A DNA stretch of 11,922 nt from RGIG4608 sp045125655 (GTDB lineage Bacteria; Bacillota; Clostridia; Oscillospirales; CAG-272), in assembly GCA_045125655.1 (NCBI GenBank), contig JBGVNP010000222.1, forward strand, positions 1 through 11,922. The letters run 5' to 3'. The translations under genes and the position numbers were made by a program. The notes below the pieces were generated by a model that did no database searches, had not been told where the DNA came from, and was given only the letters and a program-made list of their open reading frames with translations. Positions 10,221 to 11,922 of the stretch are shown one piece after another (positions within the stretch are counted from its first letter, which is position 1; each line of letters begins with the position of its first letter).

Positions 10221-10637
10221 ATGGCTAAAGACAGAAAAGAATTATGGCGCGCATTGAAGTTCACCTTGATCTCATTCAGCGCAGGCATTATACAGATTGG
10301 CTCGTTCACTCTTCTCAACGAATTTGTTTTGGGAGCTGACAAGGCAGCTATATCTCACTTTATTGCTCTTGTTTTGTCGGTTATTTGGAATTTTACCATT
10401 AATCGAAAGGTAACCTTTAAATCTTCTAACAACATTGTTAAATCAATGATACTTGTCGCATTGTTTTACGTTGTGTTCACACCCGCATCCACCTTTTTTA
10501 TGGAGTGGGCAACGAGTGCGAACTGGAACGAATATCTTGTTGAAGGTATCAATATGATCGCCAACTTTGTGCTTGAATATCTTTTCACACGTTTTGTTGT
10601 TTATAGAAACTCTTGCGATACGGCAGAGCAAAAATAA
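10221..10637 (+). CDS. GtrA-family membrane protein (138 aa)
   Basis: ATG 10221 is chosen because GGAG lies 6-9 nt upstream; the open frame extends further but has no site. The 138 residues form four predicted membrane helices (about 12-34, 43-61, 75-96, 106-129), with the family's conserved segment VIWNFTINRKVTFK after helix 2 and LEYLFTRFVVY in the last. The length equals typical GtrA-like proteins. These small membrane proteins assist transfer or flipping of lipid-linked sugars for cell-surface polysaccharides or teichoic acid glycosylation. The usual partner, a GtrB-type polyprenyl-phosphate glycosyltransferase, is not next to it, so the substrate is unknown. The gene has its own promoter and terminator. 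Confidence 0.85.
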   Translation: MAKDRKELWRALKFTLISFSAGIIQIGSFTLLNEFVLGADKAAISHFIALVLSVIWNFTINRKVTFKSSNNIVKSMILVALFYVVFTPASTFFMEWATSANWNEYLVEGINMIANFVLEYLFTRFVVYRNSCDTAEQK

Positions 10638-10663
10638 AAAATCGGGCGAAAGCCCGATTTTTT
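10637..10663 (+). terminator. Terminator after GtrA-family gene
   Basis: AAAAATCGGGC (10637-10647) and GCCCGATTTTT (10652-10662) pair perfectly around a GAAA tetraloop. The stem begins at the stop codon. Confidence 0.9.
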
Positions 10664-10665
10664 GA

Positions 10666-10694
10666 TTGACAAGGTATTTTAAATATGGTACAAT
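10666..10694 (+). promoter_or_regulatory. Promoter of mntP
   Basis: TTGACA (10666-10671), a 17-bp spacer and TACAAT (10689-10694), only 4 bp beyond the preceding terminator. The leader is about 25 nt, too short for the yybP-ykoY manganese riboswitch often found before mntP. Confidence 0.8.
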
Positions 10695-10725
10695 CTACCT
10701 TGCATTAATTGTTTTTGAGGTGTAT

Positions 10726-11307
10726 ATGAATTTTGAATTTTTTGCGGTCAGCATAATGTTTGGCATCGGTCTTGCAATGGACGCTTTTTCGGTATCCCTT
10801 GCAAACGGCATGAATGAAAAGAGAATGAAGGTTGGCAGAATGTGTACCGTTGCGGGCATTTTTGCATTCTTTCAGGCGATTATGCCATTGCTTGGATGGG
10901 TTGCTGTGCATACCGTTCTTGAATACTTTCACGAGTTCTCCAAATTTATTCCATATATTGCTCTTATACTTCTTGCATACATAGGCGGAAAAATGATATA
11001 CGAGGGATTAAAAAAGGACTGCGATTGTGAGGATTGCTCGGTTGGTTTTACAGGACTCATAGTGCAGGGAATTGCAACATCAATCGACGCGCTCTCTGTG
11101 GGACTTGACATAGGTCATTATGAATTTTTTGAAGCGCTCATTTGCGCCATCGTAATTGCGATCGTGACCTTTATTATTTGTATGTTCGGTGTATGGGCGG
11201 GCAAAAAGTTCGGCAATATGCTCTCCAACAAGGCAACCGTTTTTGGTGGAGTGATTCTTGTTTGCATAGGTATTTACATATTTGTTAAAGGAATACTTGG
11301 ACTATAA
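10726..11307 (+). CDS. mntP: Manganese efflux pump MntP
   Basis: MntP exports Mn2+ across the cytoplasmic membrane and protects against manganese excess. ATG 10726 follows GAGG; 193 residues is the normal length. The protein is two related halves of three membrane helices each. The first half has GLAMDAFSVSLANG (Asp19) and the second TSIDALSVGLDIG (Asp121, Asp128), the paired Asp motifs needed for metal transport. The loop between the halves carries DCDCEDC (98-104), a Cys/Asp cluster that might bind metal; such Cys-rich loops occur in part of the family. It has its own strong promoter and terminator and no riboswitch, so control would be by a repressor or constitutive. Confidence 0.93.
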   Translation: MNFEFFAVSIMFGIGLAMDAFSVSLANGMNEKRMKVGRMCTVAGIFAFFQAIMPLLGWVAVHTVLEYFHEFSKFIPYIALILLAYIGGKMIYEGLKKDCDCEDCSVGFTGLIVQGIATSIDALSVGLDIGHYEFFEALICAIVIAIVTFIICMFGVWAGKKFGNMLSNKATVFGGVILVCIGIYIFVKGILGL

Positions 11308-11310
11308 TAA

Positions 11311-11342
11311 AAAATCAGCAGGGAGTACCTGCTGATTTTTTA
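11311..11342 (+). terminator. Terminator after mntP
   Basis: AAAATCAGCAGG (11311-11322) pairs with CCTGCTGATTTT (11328-11339), then further T. Confidence 0.9.
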
Positions 11343-11348
11343 TACTTT

Positions 11349-11716
11349 CAAATTTTTATTTGTCGGGGAGTTGGTTTAAGTTAAAGTTGCAACACTTCTT
11401 AGTTTGGTTGTCGCGCAAGATTCTATCGGTCACTGTGCCGGACACGGAGTGTCATTCTGGAGCAGCTCTTGTGTCCCTTCGGAGATTCTATCGGTCACTT
11501 CGTTCCCTCCAGAATGACACAAGGGCGCGATAGAATCTCGGCACAGTTTCCCTCAAGAATGACGCGCGGAATCTTTGCTATCTACAAACCCACGCGTCAT
11601 CCTCGAGGGAGTTGCGCCCAAGATTCTTCGCTACGCTCGAGAATGACGACTAAAGTCGTCGAGCGCAAACGACCGAAGGATCTTGCGTGGAGCACAAATT
11701 TTGATTTGTCGGGGAG
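11349..11716. repeat. Palindromic repeat cluster flanked by 22-bp direct repeats
   Basis: CAAATTTTTATTTGTCGGGG at 11349 recurs at 11695 with one change; 22 bases match at 21 positions (11349-11370, 11695-11716). Between them are direct copies of GATTCTATCGGTCAC (about 11421 and 11486) and an inverted copy (CGATAGAATC, about 11529). CATTCTGGAG (about 11453) pairs with CTCCAGAATG (about 11508), and AGATTCTTCGCTACGCTCGAGAATGACG starts near 11621, the form of a widespread bacterial intergenic repeat. No gene is supported here. Confidence 0.7.
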
Positions 11717-11726
11717 ATAGGAAGAA

Positions 11727-11913
11727 TGAAATCGTGGCAAAGCCACGATGAAATCCAAGAGAACTTGGATGAAATCCTCGACAAAATGCCTCGGATGAAA
11801 TCAAATCCGCCCCCATATCCTGCCGCAAGGCAGATTTCATCGCTTTAGCGATTTCATCCGTGATAACGGATTTATTCCGCTTTGGCGGATTTAACTGCGG
11901 TGCTTCGCACCGC
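11727..11913. repeat. Array of about eight short hairpins with GATGAAATC-type linkers
   Basis: Hairpins follow each other every 20-30 bp: ATCGTGGC/GCCACGAT (11731-11749), ATCCAAG/CTTGGAT (11753-11770), an imperfect one near 11774-11795, CTGCC/GGCAG (11820-11833), ATCGCT/AGCGAT (11839-11852), ATCCGT/ACGGAT (11856-11871), TCCGC/GCGGA (11876-11889), GCGGTGC/GCACCGC (11897-11913). The linkers are GATGAAATC or its complement, shifting to GATTTA at the end. Stem sequences vary while linkers are conserved, so this is not CRISPR. No gene is supported; the array continues to the window end. Confidence 0.75.
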
Positions 11914-11922
11914 TAAATCCCA

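Noticed and set aside
10695..10725. yybP-ykoY manganese riboswitch before mntP
   Set aside because: Only about 25-30 nt lie between the -10 box and the start codon, far too short for that riboswitch.
11727..11913. CRISPR array from the hairpin series
   Set aside because: The recurrent part is a 9-base linker and the variable part is palindromic; no 24-40 bp direct repeats.

Overview
The window looks like a contig of an uncultured, low-GC Firmicutes (Clostridia-type) bacterium. Evidence: AT-rich DNA, strong AGGAGG-type ribosome binding sites, many TTGACA-17-TATAAT promoters, GNAA or T-run intrinsic terminators, a lipobox lipoprotein, and large families of small palindromic intergenic repeats. 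The lineage is an inference; no species call is possible from the sequence alone.

Layout. 1-999 is chromosomal: the 3' end of a HAD-type phosphatase followed by an aldose 1-epimerase (GalM-like) gene broken by an in-frame TGA at a position where relatives carry Trp. 1000-1530 is a hairpin-rich, gene-poor stretch leading to a 113-aa remnant (1531-1872) that looks like an internally deleted tyrosine recombinase. 1960-2496 holds three stacked copies of the 3' end of a tRNA-Ser gene. Each carries its encoded CCA and its own terminator, and they lie about 235-240 bp apart.

2473-9119 is a compact (about 6.6 kb) integrative element in the 3' end of an intact tRNA-Ser(GCU) gene (9097-9189, minus strand), bounded by a 24-bp direct repeat. 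Its rightward arm encodes an XRE repressor and a tyrosine integrase. Divergent from it, across a consensus double promoter with a 10-bp palindromic operator, a leftward operon encodes a small XRE protein, an excisionase-like HTH protein, a DnaD/O-like replication initiator with iteron-like repeats inside its gene, a DnaC-like AAA+ helicase loader, and a stand-alone copy of that loader's zinc-binding domain. Beyond this lies about 800 bp without genes: four clusters of 11-bp tandem T-rich repeats interleaved with two look-alike candidate small RNAs, each with its own promoter and long GU-tolerant hairpin. The far arm has a ribbon-helix-helix regulator gene, three palindromic operators, a divergent promoter pair, and two small unknown genes. 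The order int-repressor / divergent regulator-xis-rep / origin-like region / small genes resembles Gram-positive phage-inducible chromosomal islands (PICIs). No structural, terminase or conjugation gene is visible, so the element is a putative satellite or integrative plasmid.

9190-11340 is chromosomal again: a lipoprotein of unknown function, a GtrA-family membrane protein, and an MntP-type manganese exporter, each with its own terminator. 11345-11922 is repeat DNA: a cluster of inverted 'GATTCTATCG'-type repeats flanked by 22-bp near-identical direct repeats, then an array of about eight short hairpins separated by GATGAAATC-like linkers.
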